Shown here one piece after another: positions 11,903 through 26,900 of a DNA stretch of 64,000 nucleotides (within the stretch, counting starts at the first letter, position 1; every line of letters starts with the position of its first letter). This DNA comes from Polytrichum commune (lineage: Eukaryota > Streptophyta > Polytrichopsida > Polytrichales > Polytrichaceae). The stretch lies in the NCBI GenBank assembly GCA_950295325.1, contig OX485808.1, positions 26,990,527-27,054,526 on the forward strand. The letters run 5' to 3'. A program made the position numbers and the translations under genes. The notes below the pieces were generated by a model, which saw nothing but the letters and a program-made list of their open reading frames with translations, made no database searches and was not told the origin of the DNA.

Positions 11903-14900
11903 ATGCCTCCGAAGAAACAAAAGGCAAAAAGCTCAGGTGGTCAAGGTGAGTCCAGCAGCAGCAAGGGGGCAAAAGCCAGTAGCAGTAGTAGCAATAGCAG
12001 GGCATCTCGTGGAGCTGCGCAGGTGAATCTTTCTTCAGAAAATGAAGTTCGGTTACGTCGATTGCTCCAGAATACCGGCGGGTTGAATCAACCTGCTCCT
12101 CTAGTTCAGGAATCTCTTACTGAAGGGCAGCGGAAGCAAGCCGGGAAGCGCCTCAAGAACATCTACGACAACCTTGTAGCTGAAGGATTCACTTCCAATC
12201 AAATTGAAGCTGCCCTCGCCACGCTTCCCCTGGTATGAATTCAATTGTTTTCTGATGGCTGTAATTATCATTTTGGAGATTAAGGTGTCGACCATCCAAT
12301 TTTGAGTGGTCTTTGTAATTGGGCTAGGCTTAGGTCGGCAATGCAGAGTCCACTAACGGATGTATTTCATGAAAGAATTCACCTATGCACGTAAACAAGA
12401 AGCAAATCCGCGCCGAGTCTTAATTGGAAGGAACAGAAGCACAATGGGTTTGCATTGCAAGTCTGCTGAAAGATAATTATTAGAGTTATCGTGTAACTCA
12501 ATGGGGACTTTTTTGTCAGGTCCCCAATGAATTTCCATTGGTTGTTTTCCATACATGTTCAATAATCTCATTCCACTTGTGATGGTGCATGCTCGGAGAT
12601 AGTGTTTCGATTTGAATGCGGAGCAAGCTATTTCAGTTCATTGAGGGCCGAACTCATTTTAGCACCTGTTGGCATCCCAAAATGAATTCAAACCCGAATG
12701 AACCGATATAGAGTGTTCTTCGCTCAGATCTCCACACTACCTCCAAGCATGCACCGAGAATCTACCAAACATGGAAGGTGGTGTATGCAAACAACCAACT
12801 CATTACCAAAAGTTATGTTGAGTTGAAGGATAACTCTAATATCAAAGAATATTAGATGCTTCTAACATCAAAGCAGTAACTTGATTTCATTTAGTAAATA
12901 AGGACTTTATTCTTGATGTGCATGGAACTATCTCGGAGTTGTAGATTGTCTTTGTCCATGGGACTCAGAATGCAGACACCTATGTGCCAAGCCGATTAGA
13001 TGATCTTGACCTCAGAAGGGGAAGATTCATTTTTGCACAAACTAATTTTAGGGCTGTTTGGTTGGTAGGGTGGTGCAACATTGGAGGCCGCCCTTGACTG
13101 GCTGTGCCTGAATCTTCCCCAGAATGAGTTGCCCATAAAATTCTCCAGCGGTGTGCAAATTGCAAACCCCGAAGGTAACTTAATAACTGCACCTCCACCT
13201 TGATTTCATCATAGTAGGCCCAGTTGCCATAGCATCACTCTATTCTTTCACGCACTTGGATTCTGGCCTATTCTTTTGAGTACTGGAACTTTGTTGTTAC
13301 GTTATCCTTTGTTTCTATCGTGAAATATGCAACTCTGGAGTACAAATTACTCAGGCATGCTTCTTTTGTTAGATTAGGTATGACCTACATTGATGTAAGC
13401 AGATATAGATTAGTGTTGTGTGGGTACCACTTTTTTCATATATCAGTTGGTAATATTGATAGAGAATTTAGAATTTGATACATGGTGGGTCATGGTATTG
13501 AAAATATTCATTAAATGGCCAAGGGTATAGAGGTGATAACTGGGATTTTGCAACAGTATGTCTGCAAATCTCAAGTGGGTATCAATACTGGTATGATGTG
13601 ATACCAGCTGGGTCAGGTATTTTATACCCTCAATATTGATACCCAGTTTGAACCTACATATCTGCACAACATTTGGCATAGATCACTCATCTTTTAACTT
13701 GACCAGTGAGATTGTGGGATGTCAAATTTTAGGGGGTCAGGCACAAGTGTTGGCTGTTGCACGACCGAATTGGAAACCTACCGAAAAGAAGTCGTCTGCA
13801 GTTGACAGCTCAAAGGAGCTGCCGCTGGTCCACAAGGTTCAGAAACCAAAAAAGTCTGAGACTGATGTGAAAGCAGAGCAGGCAGATTGGATTAAGAAGT
13901 ACATGGCCCAGCAGGCTGAGGTATTTTCCCTTGATTTGGTCAACAGGTTTGATATTCATATTTGTCATGTCTTGGAATCAACAAGGTCTTCCAATTCTAT
14001 TTTTTCACAGCATCTTATTATAATATTGACACTGGACAAACTCTCTGGTCCACTTCCTTGCACTAACATTTTGTCTGGATGTGCAGGAGGATTCAGATGA
14101 TGTGGAAGAGAGTGACGGTGATGATTCTGATTGGGAGGTATGAAGAAGTTATCTACTCTTTTTCAAATTTTTATGATCACTTAGAGAACTGGCACCCATG
14201 GGTTTTGGTGGTTGACAGGATTACTGGTTAGGAAGAAGATCATCTGGAACTATATGTGTTTGTAAATTGTTGCACAAGTTCCTTTCTTTCCTCTCAAAGG
14301 TCACTTATTTGAGTGCTTTTGGTTTTCATGCTTTAGGTGTGGGCAGATCCTAGTGAGCAGCAACGGCGTAAGGAGCAGCGGGCTGTAAGTGAACTTGATT
14401 TTTTTGGTCAAATAACATCTCAATGTGCATAGCTTTGTCTCACTTGCATTATAAGCTATCTGAAATGGTGCTTTTAAAGATGATCTTATGTGCACTGGAA
14501 TAGAGTGAAGTTAAATGTTCCCTAATAAATCCCCACATTGTCTACCTGCCCTGTGAAAACAATCAGGTACAGTGGCCCGCATTGCAGGCTGTGGATCCTG
14601 CAGCAAGGGCTCGGGCTGCTGTATCAGAATATCAAGCTGCAAAGCAAGCAGCTGCAAAAGCCAAAGAGAAAGGCGATAAGCAGAAGCAAGCAGCTGCTGG
14701 CCGTCTCATCCGTGAACTTAAAGATGAACTCACTGCCTTGGGTTTGTCCTTAATTGTAACATTTTTGTTGTAGCTTAAATCAGCGTTTCTTTCATCATAT
14801 ATTGATTATGATCAGCCAGTAAAGTATTTCTAGTGTATTTATACCCCTGTTGTGGGCATCTTTAAAGACCATATATAGGCTGCTTTAGTGGTTTAACTTC

Positions 14901-17900
14901 CTAACTTGTAACCTTTGGCGGTTATGGATATTGGAGTTCATGGAGGCTAGGTTACTTGTGACTTAATCAGGCATTGAAATGTGACTAATAGTCAAGTGTG
15001 ATTTGCCCATATTTTGAGTCAGTACAAGAATCCCAAATTGAAAGTTGTGTTGTTAATTTTTGCTGTGGTCCCACAGGTTTGTCAGAGAGAGATTATAATA
15101 TCCCAGAGCAGCAAAAGCTGAGGAGCTATGCAGATGCAGCACATGCCCGCAATCAAACTGCCCCTGCACAATGGGATGTTAATGAAATTAGCGGTTTGAC
15201 TTTGCATGACACAGATGACTATTCTGATGAAGAGAATGCAGATGAAAATCTCCAGCAGGGGGCGATTCATGTGACAGGTATACATGCATATTACTTGGAT
15301 TTTGCAATTTGCATGAGGATTCTTGTTTCAAAATTTTCAAGGTGCATATTCTTGTACCATGTTATTCTCAATGGTTGATGGTTGTTGTTTACTAAGGGAT
15401 TAGGAGGGATAAGGTGCATAGATGACAACTACAACCACAATGATACAAGGTGTAGTTGTGAGTAGTTGCAACAGTTGTAGTTTACTTTGGTTCTGTTTTG
15501 TAGTTTACTTCAAGGCCGAAGCATGGGCAAGGATTTGTAGGAGTCAGCTACTCATAGACAAACATTCCACTATAATCCATAACATACAGGATTGCACCAA
15601 TGGGAGGGATGATCATTGAGGTTGAATCCACTTTTCAACTACAAGAGTGGTTGTGTGTAAACAAAGAATTGTAGTTGTGGTTGAAAGTGGGCCCATACCA
15701 CAATCACAACCACTCAAGTAGTTCTGTGTAAATGCACCTTCAGATTCCTTCGTGATACAGTTTTAGTTTGTTCTGTTGCCAGTGGGAAGTTTGTTAGATA
15801 GAACAATAGGAAACAACAAAATCTGTGTTACATGATGGCTTTGATGGTTGTTTATGAAGCTGCTGGTGAGGATGCGAAAGTGCAAATGTTGAGTCATGTC
15901 GAGGATATGAGCATTGTTCAGCCGGACAACAAGAACAAGGATAAGGTTTGTGAGCCAATTGAAGAAGATGAGGGAATTTTAGGGATGTTTGACGAAGATG
16001 GCCCTTCAGATCAAAGTCTGCCTGATAGTGTGGTGCAAATACAAAAGCGAGAGAAGATCACTGCCTGGGGAAGCTATGGTGATGCCCCAAGCACTAAGAA
16101 AGCTACCTCGACTAAGAAAGGCAGCAAATTGGTGCCTCAGGTAGTTCCTGCACCTTACAGTGCAAATCCTTGTATTCATACTGTTCTTTTCCTCTACAAA
16201 TATATCATCTGTAAGCTCATAAAGAGTTGCTTTTGGTCTTGTGGTATAATGTCAGCTTGAATATCATTCAACCTTTAAAGCTCTTATTTGTTGGAGTTGG
16301 AGCAATTTCTGCACTGGAGCATGACCATTGAAATGATCTGGAACCGTTGAAATTTACAAACTAGATTCCTATCTTTTGATGTGCGTATATATCATATTTG
16401 AATATATGTGATGCTCATGAACGTGTGGTTCTGTTGAGAGTTTCAGGAAGAAATGCAGAGACTGCCAAAAGCAGTGTTGCAGCAGCACTGTCAAAAGAAT
16501 GGGTGGCCATCTCCTAAGTATGAAAAATTCCCTGGTCGATTTTCACAATTTTGTTACTCAGTCACTGTTGTCCAACCCACAACAGGTCGGGGAAAGAGCA
16601 AGAAAGTAGGAGGCCCTGTCACCATTAGGTTGCCAGAAGAAGAAGACCGTTTCAATTCTATTGCTGTACGTATTTCACACATTGACTTGAATTTCCCTTG
16701 TACTTGGGAGCCCGCTCCTGAGAGACTGCATGCATGAAATCTGTACTCAACTAACTTCCCAAATAAAAGCTGTTTCATTTGGGAACTTAGTGTGTAAACC
16801 AGAAAAGTGGCTATCTGTACGCATGATTTCACTTTGGAAAACTTTTCTGTATTATTCAATACCTTCAATTTCCATCCTCTCTTAAGTCTTGTACTGCAGA
16901 CTAAGCAATATGTAACCGGTTCTATAGGGATAAAATTTCTCTTGATATCTATTTCAAATATATGCATAACTGCAATTGCAAATATTCAACTGAATGGCAT
17001 GAAGCTGGTTGATTATCAGAAGCAGTAGATAGGGCTCTAGAGTGTATTCTTGGGTTTATGTCTTATAATTGGTTAGGTACCTTGTATGCCTCTAGTTCAT
17101 TTGAGCTTTTTGTGGGAGCATTAACAACAGCATCACTGATGTAAAACAGGAGGCACAAAATGCAGTTGCGGCGCGTGCATTATTTTGGCTCTTTCCCGAG
17201 CTGCCATTATACCGCACCTTGCCAGAGCCTTATCGTGCCATGTGCATTCAGTGGCATGCAGAAGGTTTGGAAAATTGGACACTGCACTTGATATTATGCT
17301 AATAGGACACTTTCATTATATATGTAAATAGATATGTGTACATTTTTTTTGGTCTTGCCTTATATGTATTATGCCAGTTCTAACAGCCACAAGCCATTCT
17401 ATGTTGGTTGTGGAAATTTTTGAAGGTCAAAAGGCAATGAATCAAGAAGCAGAAGAGGAAGTAGGTAGGAGGAGTGCCTTTGTGGAATCTTTAGTAAATT
17501 CAAGAAAGTCCCGAGAATCTCCTTCACAATCTGCCAGCAGGGTGGCTGAAATGGTGGTTGAAGAAACAGATAGCCAACCAGCAGCGAAAACACCAGTTAA
17601 GACACAGAGAAATGACAGTAAGTGCACAACTGTAAATCTGCTAGCTATATAAGATGGCCTATTTGCCGAATGTTACTATGAGTTGATCTACTTGTTTTGG
17701 TATTATATTTTGCATCTAGGGTATGTGGCCACTGGATCAGCTCGGGAATTGTCTCATCGGCTTATCAATTGTGGACCACAAGGATTGTCATTTAAGATGC
17801 AAAAGTTATAGGAGGCCAACTGAAGATTCTCTCTCTTTAAGTGCTCACATAGGCCCTCCCAATTTTGTTCACAATTGAACCTAGAATGGTGGGTTTGTTT

Positions 17901-20900
17901 TGAGCACAAAGTCCAGTTTCATTGAAACACATGTCTTTATTGGTGTCTGTCCTTAATAACAAGCCTTGCCAAATAGCACTTAAATATTAGTTGTCTAATT
18001 AAGAAGAATGACCACATAAGGCACATACCTTATGTTGTTCCAGTGCAGGAGCTAACCTTTTTATACAGTGAAGGCTCTTCTCTTCTAGATGGGAGATTTT
18101 CGTACGTTGCTGATGAGATGATTTTGATTGCTTTCTTTGCACAGAGCATAGGGTACAGAAAGAGGCAGATAGTCGTCGTCTGCTACATGTGAGAGAGCAG
18201 ATGCTTCAAACTAATAAGTATCAGGTAAGTGTTGAAAGTACCCTTAGAAATTACTATTCGTGGTTATCATGCCAACAATCTGCTTAGGCCAGTAGAATGT
18301 CTGTGACGTGGGACAACAGTTCTTCGAAAATAAATACTTGATCTGGAAGCATCAAGCCAATATCTTTAGTGGTTGGAACTCATCTCTGCCTTGAAAGTGG
18401 GGCGGGTTCCATTCTCCACAAGCCATGCTACTGTTACCCACTATAATCCACCTAGTCAATGTGCGGCTCACCAGGTCAACTGGTCAATTTAAAAGTTGTG
18501 GATACCGAGGGGCTTGGCGAGCCTTGTAGGGGAGGAACAATAGGCAATCAAGTTGCCCCAGGTATGGCTATTAGCAAAAGTCCACCTCTTAGTTGAGGCA
18601 AAGATACTCGAGAATTCATGCTAGTGTTGCAAACATGGGCGTTATACTTTTCTTTCTTGATTTAGATGAACTAATGTGAGTTAATTAACCCTTAAAGGAC
18701 CAAGGGCTCAATATACGACCTATACACACATTTTCTACAGGCCTTGCCCAGTCTTAACAACATTTATTCATATATTCATGGGTTTGAACCTCTAATTCGT
18801 ACACTATCCTATCTCAAGTAGAAAATAAATATGTACTTTTACCTGACATTGATTGTTGAAATACTAAATATGTATTTGCATCTAAGGGTATTCAATCTGT
18901 GCATTTGAACCTAATCCTTCATTACCATTGAGGTATTCAACCGATTTGAAAATTGATTGAAGAATGGGTTAATTTGGATAGGGTAACTTTTGACACTTTA
19001 ACCAAATATGGAAGCATGTAGCTCAGATGCATTTTTTATGCATAGGGTTTTAATCTTACCAGAGGAGGTAAGCACTCATAGAAAAAATGCTATGGATAGG
19101 CAATGCTGGAAGCTCGTCAGGGGCTTCCCATGGCAGCAGTCAAGGATGAGCTGCTTGCCAAAGTGAGGGAGAATGAAGTTGTGGTGGTGGGAGGTGAAAC
19201 AGGGTGTGGAAAGACGACCCAGGTATATGTTTTCTGATTTATCGAATGGATTTGTCACATAGATCACCAAGCTTTCTTTGTTGCAGGCTAAGCATATGAG
19301 CTTCCTTCCTGACAATTTTTTGGTGAGTGGACCAGGTGCCACAATATATACTCGATGAAATGATAGCTGCTGGACAAGGAGGGTTTTGCAACATTGTTTG
19401 CACTCAGCCTCGTCGAATTGCTGTAAGTTTGCAAAGCTCACTCCTTCACATCTGATTTGTCCCAGAATTTGACTGATGTAGTTGTCAGAGGAATATTTTA
19501 TCAGTGCTAAGTTCTGATAGTCCTGGAACACAATTTTAGTTTCACAATCTAGGATGATTTGGGATGCTGTCAATTTTCAGGATTTAAAAGGGATGTCAAA
19601 TGTCATTCTGATTTCTTTCCTGAAATCATGTGCACTGTCACAAGAAAGAAAGAAAGATACATGTTTGTGGTACTAGATTCTTCATGTGTATAGCAGTTCT
19701 TCAGAAATTGGTTCAACAAAAGTATAGAACCCCTAGTGTGTGTAGAAATCAGTTTTCCAGGTGCAGTGTCCTACCTTTTATACTTCTGATGGCTCGCGGA
19801 ATGGGTGTTGGTCAGGCAATTTCAGTGGCTGAGAGGGTGGCAGTGGAACGATGTGAGCCACCACCTGGCAACAATGGCTCATTAGTAGGCTACCAAGTGC
19901 GCCTGGACACTGCCTGGTTATTTTCCACCTCATCCCAGATTGCAAGCACATTTGTTATCATAGTTTTCAGTCACTTTAGGGGCACAGTACACCTGAGCTT
20001 GAGAGTCCATGAGCATTGAAATCTAAAATCTCTCATTGATTGAAAACCCTGAGACTATTCCACTTCACTTTACACTACAGCTTGCGGGCCTAAGGGACCA
20101 AGGATGTTCAAATGGATGATCAATGTCCATGGAGTCCTACATGGCATGCAATGGATAATGTTTCATGGGCTACTAGATTTTGCGTCAAGACCACCTCAAA
20201 GAGGTGGATTTTAACACGAAACCTGGAGGCCATGACACTTCAAAATCTCACAACCCTTGATGTAATGTAACTTATTGTGTAGAACAGCCCACATGAATAT
20301 GATGGTAATGAAACAACATTCAGTTGAGAGCTTGGTCATGTTTGTCTTTACACAACACTTGAAGGCCCATGACCACACAAAATCCAATTTCAATTCTCCA
20401 TGGTACAGCCTTTGGATGAATTTCAAGGGCCCTCACAATTTCATGGTCACAGCCCTTGGCCATAGTGTAAAGTGGCCCTTAGACTTATATTTTTCTAATA
20501 TTACGTTACTCTCATTTGTGATATCCTCAACCTTTCAATCTACAAAACCTTGTGAAGTCAGTGCTCTGACACACACACCTGCTTTACAAACCATAGTGTG
20601 GAGGAGTGAAGTTGAAGTGAAGTTTAATAACTTCTAACTGGAAAAATACCTTGGTCGTAAGACATTGTTTGAATAACTTTATGTCTGCAAAACGCAAGTG
20701 AACTTTATGTCTGCATTTGTGAGTAGAGAGTTTTGACACTGGCAAACCCAAGTGGTATCAAGTACTGGAACTTCTTGACAAGTTGTTATTTCTTTGTGTT
20801 TAGGAACCAAGGCACCAAACTTTTATTTTGCACAACGGGTATCTTGCTTCGAAGGCTTGCTGTAAGTTTACTTGTCAATTCTCATCATTACAGCATATCC

Positions 20901-23900
20901 ATGTAATGCTGTATGCTTGCAAACTTCAAACTGTAATGCTTGCATCCCTAATGACGCATATGTTTTCAAGTGTATGTTAACCTTGTGCTCATCCAGAATT
21001 ATCTTGAGCATAACTTGGTCTTTTATTTTGGTAGCTTTCACCTAGTAACGCCTTCTCCTTGTAATTGTGTTCTGTGATTTTGCTAGGTGTGTCTACAAGG
21101 CTTTCACCACTTGGACGTGTATCAATTTATGACCCCACTTGTTTTTGTTTTGGTATATTACAGGGGGATCGAGATTTAAGTGACATTTCTCATATTGTTG
21201 TGGATGAGGTTCACGAGCGCACAGTTTTGGTATGTTCTCCAACCTTGTCAATTTGTCATGTCAAGTCCCAGTGATGCAGTCTGGAATGCAGATTCTTAAT
21301 GGGTAGAACTTTATTCTTTACGAAGTGTTATCGAATGAGTATGAAGTCTTTTGCTTTATACTGATCTATAATTCTGGTGTGCTGCAGGGTGATTTCTTAT
21401 TAGTTATATTGAAAGATCTCTTGGAGAGGAGACGTGAGAGCGGCAGTCCTTTGAAACTCATACTCATGTGGGTGTCCAGCAGTTTTTTTGTGATGAAAGT
21501 TCTTGCTACAATAGAGTCATTCTGTAACTCAATAGGACTTTGCTTTGGGAGTCGGTCCCCTATAATTTTTCATTGGTTGTGTTGCATACAAAATCATAAT
21601 CTCTTTCCACTTTTGGTGCATGCTCGGAGGTGTTTGAATTTGAATGAAGAGCAACCTATTTCAGTTCTTTGAGGGCCAAATACCTTTTAGCACCTCTTGG
21701 CATGCTAAAATGACATGAATCGTTATAGAATGTTCTACGTTCAAACCTCCACACTACCTCCAAGCATGCACACAAACTTACTGAACATGGATGTATTGTA
21801 AGCAGAACAACCAACTCCCGACACAAAATCATGTTGAGTTAGAGAATAACTCTAATGCAAAGACTCTTATGTTGCTTAAGTTGTTAAATCATCTGTGAAC
21901 AGGAAATTCTAGTGCATTAGCATCTTGTGTGTGTGTCCTACATTGAAGCCATTGGTAGTATGAGCTCAGTCTACAAGAAATTTAGAAGACACTTGGACTT
22001 GTTGTCTGTTCAATTTAAACAGGTCGGCAACATTGGACTCCAACTTATTCTCAAATTACTTCGGATCATGTCCTGTCATATCAGCAAAGGGGCGCACATT
22101 CCCTGTGACGACATTTTTTGTAGAGGATGTTTATGAGCAAATTCCAAATTATCGCCTGGCCACAGATTCTCCAGCAGCAGTGGGTAATAACTATAGAGGG
22201 AATAAAAAAAAGGTACTCTACAAAGTGATGCACTAGGTTCTGGACTAACTGGTTGTATGGAGTAATGAACCTCTGAATGTTTTCAACGACACAGAAATGT
22301 GTTGCCAGCTTCATTCAGGGAATAGTCACTTGCAATGGACTCATTGATGATAAACTTGCATACTGACCAGATTGTGCTACTTTGAAGAGATTGTCTTAAA
22401 TGCAGGAACAAAGGGACAAATAGACACATTCAATTTATTCTCTCTGTCCTCTTTTACAACCATATTAGGACTATACTTGTATTCTCATTTTTAGGTTTGT
22501 GTGTGCCAGGCATCAAAGAATGTGGTGGGCAGCAGCAGGGGTAGACAGGACTTGGTGCATTCTGGCTTTGGAGATGAATCAAAACTGGAGGATGAACTTG
22601 TAAACCCCCTCTTTGACATAGATCTCTATCGCACCTACAGCGAACGTACTCGTACAAACTTGGTACATATCTTCTTTTCATCTTTGTCCTGTATGGAATC
22701 TTTTCTTCAATCTTGTAAATATTGAAGTTTCCATGCAATCTGATGCAACTGAATGAGACAATTTTTTAATCTAGTGGCCAATATGATCTTCACTTTATAT
22801 ACTTCAGGAAGTGCTCAGTATTGACAGTTTGCTTATACTTGTACAGGAGAAGCTGAATGAAGATGTAATAGACTATGATCTACTTGAGGACTTGATCATT
22901 CATATTGATGAGGAGGGTGAAGCGGGTGCAGTTCTTGTATTCTTACCGGTAAGATTCGAGTGTTTACTGGTTATTAGAATTATTTGCAAAGTCCCTCAAA
23001 ATGGAACTGAACTTGGGGTTTGGTGCCTCTTGAAGGTCCTATTAAAAGCTTGTTGTAGCATCTTTGTGTGGGAGCCCAATTTTGAAGTTAGGTGGAACTC
23101 CTTGGACCTCCTCTTTCAATCCAAAGACTATGAAGATCTAATTCATAGGGCAGGCCACCCTAAATTCTGGATTCGCCTATGCAAGATAGCTTTGCCCACT
23201 GATCCTAATATGGCAAGCTAGATTGCCATTTTGCAATCCAGCCCCACTCTCTTAGCATATCAACTTAATAAGCCTTAAGAAGACTTGAGTGACTTTATTC
23301 ATAAGCTCCCAAACTCTCTTTTAGCCAACTCACCCAAAGTGTGACTCAGAGGCTTCATACTAACTCTATTGTTTGGAGCCTGCAATGAAGTAAAGCCATT
23401 ACCAAGGCCTTAGCTAATTTTTAAGAAGGTAGTGTTATGCCATGTATTTATTATCCATGTCTTCTCAAATAGTTAGTTACACTCAAATTTTTTCAGGATT
23501 TCAGACCTACTAAGCTACTTTGGCCAAAATGACTGAATACTTTTAATGGATGTCATTGTGGGTGCACAGGGAATGGCTGAGATACAGTTAATATGGGAAC
23601 GGCTCTCTGTTTCCCGAAGGTTTAGTGGGTCGGCATCACAATGGCTCCTCCCTTTGCACTCTTCTGTTGCTCCTGCTGACCAGCGACGTGTATTCCAGAG
23701 CCCTCCCAAGGGCATCCGTAAGGTGGGGATTTTTGTCTTCCAACATTACAAGCATAGAATCAACAAAAGAGTTGTGCTTGTTATAGTTTCTAGTTCAAAG
23801 AGCATCGAGTCAATCGCTTGAGTGGTTGGGACTCATCCCCACCTGGCAAGTGGTGTGGGTTCCATTCACCACAGAGCCATGCTTAGGTAGATGTGTGTTA

Positions 23901-26900
23901 ATCCAACATAGCAATAATCTGGACACTTATATTTGAGTTGTATGTGGTTAGGTGCACATCTAAACCAGACACCAAAAACACACATGCTCAAAAGAAATTG
24001 GACTATGTGCTCAAAATATGCTCACCATTATGGGCTCAATAGTCAGCATGATTGGGGGGGACCTATATGACCACTTAATGAGCACAAGAATTTTCACATG
24101 ATAAGATATTCATATGAGCTCCAAAATTCATGAGGCAAATGGCTGCGGGCATGATTGGATTTACTACTCATCTTGCACTAATTGCATGTTTCATAACCTA
24201 TGAGAAAGTGGGTGCAAAAAGAAAAGTGTCTGAATAACATACGTCTACCTTAGTGTTACCCGCTGTGGTCCACCATATCATTGTGGGTGTCACTGTGTCA
24301 ACCAGCCTGCGTAAACTAGCCATCTTAAAAGTTGTGGGTACCAAGCCCAACACTGATGGGCTTGGCGAGCCTAGTAGGGGAGGAACAATGGGCGATCAAG
24401 TTGCCTTGGTTGTTGTTGTCAAAAACAATCCACCTCTTAATTGAGGCAATAGCCTATGGGCAAGGAGACTCTATAATCCATGCTAGTGTTGACAAACATG
24501 GGTATGATCCTTTTTTTCTTCAAGCTCAGAGCTGGGTTGAACTGCATGTCCTTGACTGACAAAATTAATAATTTTTGTGGGTGCAGATAGTTTTGGCCAC
24601 AAATATTGCAGAGACAAGTATCACAATTGATGATGTTGTACATGTTATAGACTGTGGGAAGCACAAAGAGAACCGCTTTGATCCTCGCAGGGTAGACCTT
24701 CTTGCTATTTCCATTCTACTATTGTACAAAGTAACTGATAATTGTGGTCCTTGTCCTCCATGTTTTGACTACAACATAATCTCCATATAAATTGTTGGGC
24801 TATCCCAGTTGTTAAGGATATTTCAAGGTAATTTCTACTGGTTTTCATAAAGAATGTAAATGTTACATTTATCTTTGTTTCAGTCCACTGCAACTTACAT
24901 GCAGTTGTCGTCATCATGTCATGTCATATGTTTCTTGGTTCTAAATGTGCGCTTTTTCTCTCAATACAGGGAATGTCAAGCATGGTAGAAGCCTGGATCT
25001 CTCAGGCTAATGCAAGGCAACGAAGTGGAAGAGCTGGGCGTGTGCGTTCAGGCAATTGCTTCTGTCTCTACACACGGAACCGTTTGGAGAAGTTGATGCG
25101 CCCTTTCCAAGTAATTTATTTTTCCCCCTTCAATGTGCTCCACTAAACAACCAACTCCTCACCAAAAGTCATGTTGAGTTAGAGAATAACTCTATAGTCA
25201 AAGTATGATGTATACCTAGTTATGATAAAATGGCAAATGAACTGGATCACAATTTGGTCTTTCCAATCTGTTTGTTTTACCACAGATATTTTTCTGCTGC
25301 ACATTATTGCTAAAATAAATAGTCACTTGATGTGATTCAATCACAATGTTGATTATGATTGTTACACACATGGTTGCTTGCAGCTGCCAGAAATGTTGCG
25401 GGTCCCATTAGTGGAGTTGTGCTTACAGATCAAGCTTCTTCGACTTGGCAGTATTGCTTCTTTCTTGGAACGGGTATGTGTAATAATAACAGTTATCATA
25501 GATCATGAGGATAAGATTATTTTTATTTTCCCTAAACAGAGAGAACTTACAAATGAATCCTACTTACTGGTCTTGATTTAACTTCAGGCATTGGAACCTC
25601 CAAAGGCAGAAGCTGTGGCGAGTGCAGTTTCAACTCTGCGTGAGGTATGTTTGATTTTAATCTTAACAAAATGTTTTAAACTTTAAGAGGAAAAAATATT
25701 GGTGTCTGTCTTTCTTGGAAAAAACTCAGCCATTTGGCTATTCTTGGAGCCTATGAGTGAGGATTGAAATCCATTGTACAGGTTGGAGCTCTAAATGATG
25801 AAGAGGGGATCACAGCCTTGGGCTTCCATTTGGCTGCTCTTCCTGTTGATGTGCGAATCGGCAAGGTGATCATCTCTCTTGCTCAAAATATTCATAATAT
25901 AAAATCTTGGTCAGAAATGTTTTAAAAGAAACCTAGATTAGAAATGCTGTTGTTATTTTACTTCGAATCAAACACACTTTTCTTGTGGTTATGATTATGT
26001 TGGCATGTTCCATTAATAAGCTTTCACATAATCAAATGATAGGTCATTTTGTATGTGTCCTCATCAATATTACATGCTTGTTCATTCTGCTTTATAGTTC
26101 AGCAGAGCAGGTTACAAATCTTACTTTGATTGTATGCTCAATAACTATATATTTCACTTTCTATTTTGCTTTGGCCTTTAGCTGTTCCAGTATGTCAGCA
26201 AATGTGGTGTGATTTGTGTGTTGTGCAGATGATGTTGTATGGGTCTGTCTTTGGATGCGTTAGTCCTGTGCTCACAGTAGCAGCATGCCTCAGCCACAAA
26301 TCCCCATTTGTTGCTCCACAAGATCAGGTATAAGATTTCTAGATGAAAGCACCTACCAGTATAAAATTCTGTTGTAAAATTTTTTGAACTTCCTCTTAAT
26401 TCCTACGACCTCTAGCTTTCATAGCTCTCTCTAACTGTTTTCAAGACTTCAGCGAAGTCTTGTGGCATTGAACCCTTGTTTGCATCTGGGGTGATGCTTT
26501 CTGGTAGGCTGTCAGCATCTGTAGGGTCAACTGCAACTTGTGATATTCAAGATTAAATAGTCCATCAGTAAATAAGGAATTATCAGGAAGGACCTGAGTA
26601 TGAGAAGTGGTCACATATCCTGTAGAAAAAAAAATGTACACTGATCTAATTAGAAAGCTTGATGATTTCTAATTATTGAAAGCTTGAAGTGGTCACATAT
26701 TTCATGCAACCTAAAATGATGATTTCAGTATTCAGTACACTGATTACGGTAAATAGTATGTGCAGGTGTATAGTATGACTTACACTGGGCAGCCCTGGAA
26801 TGTAGCCCACAGTATACACCATCATGTAGGAAAATAGTGTGCAACCCTAGTTGCACTTGTCATGCCCCCGCGATATATCCACCTCCTTCCCCTAGGTTGA

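Noticed and set aside
18340-18420. Possible tRNA gene
   Set aside because: A- and B-box-like motifs are present but no cloverleaf closes, and the segment recurs with a shared non-tRNA body, as in a SINE.
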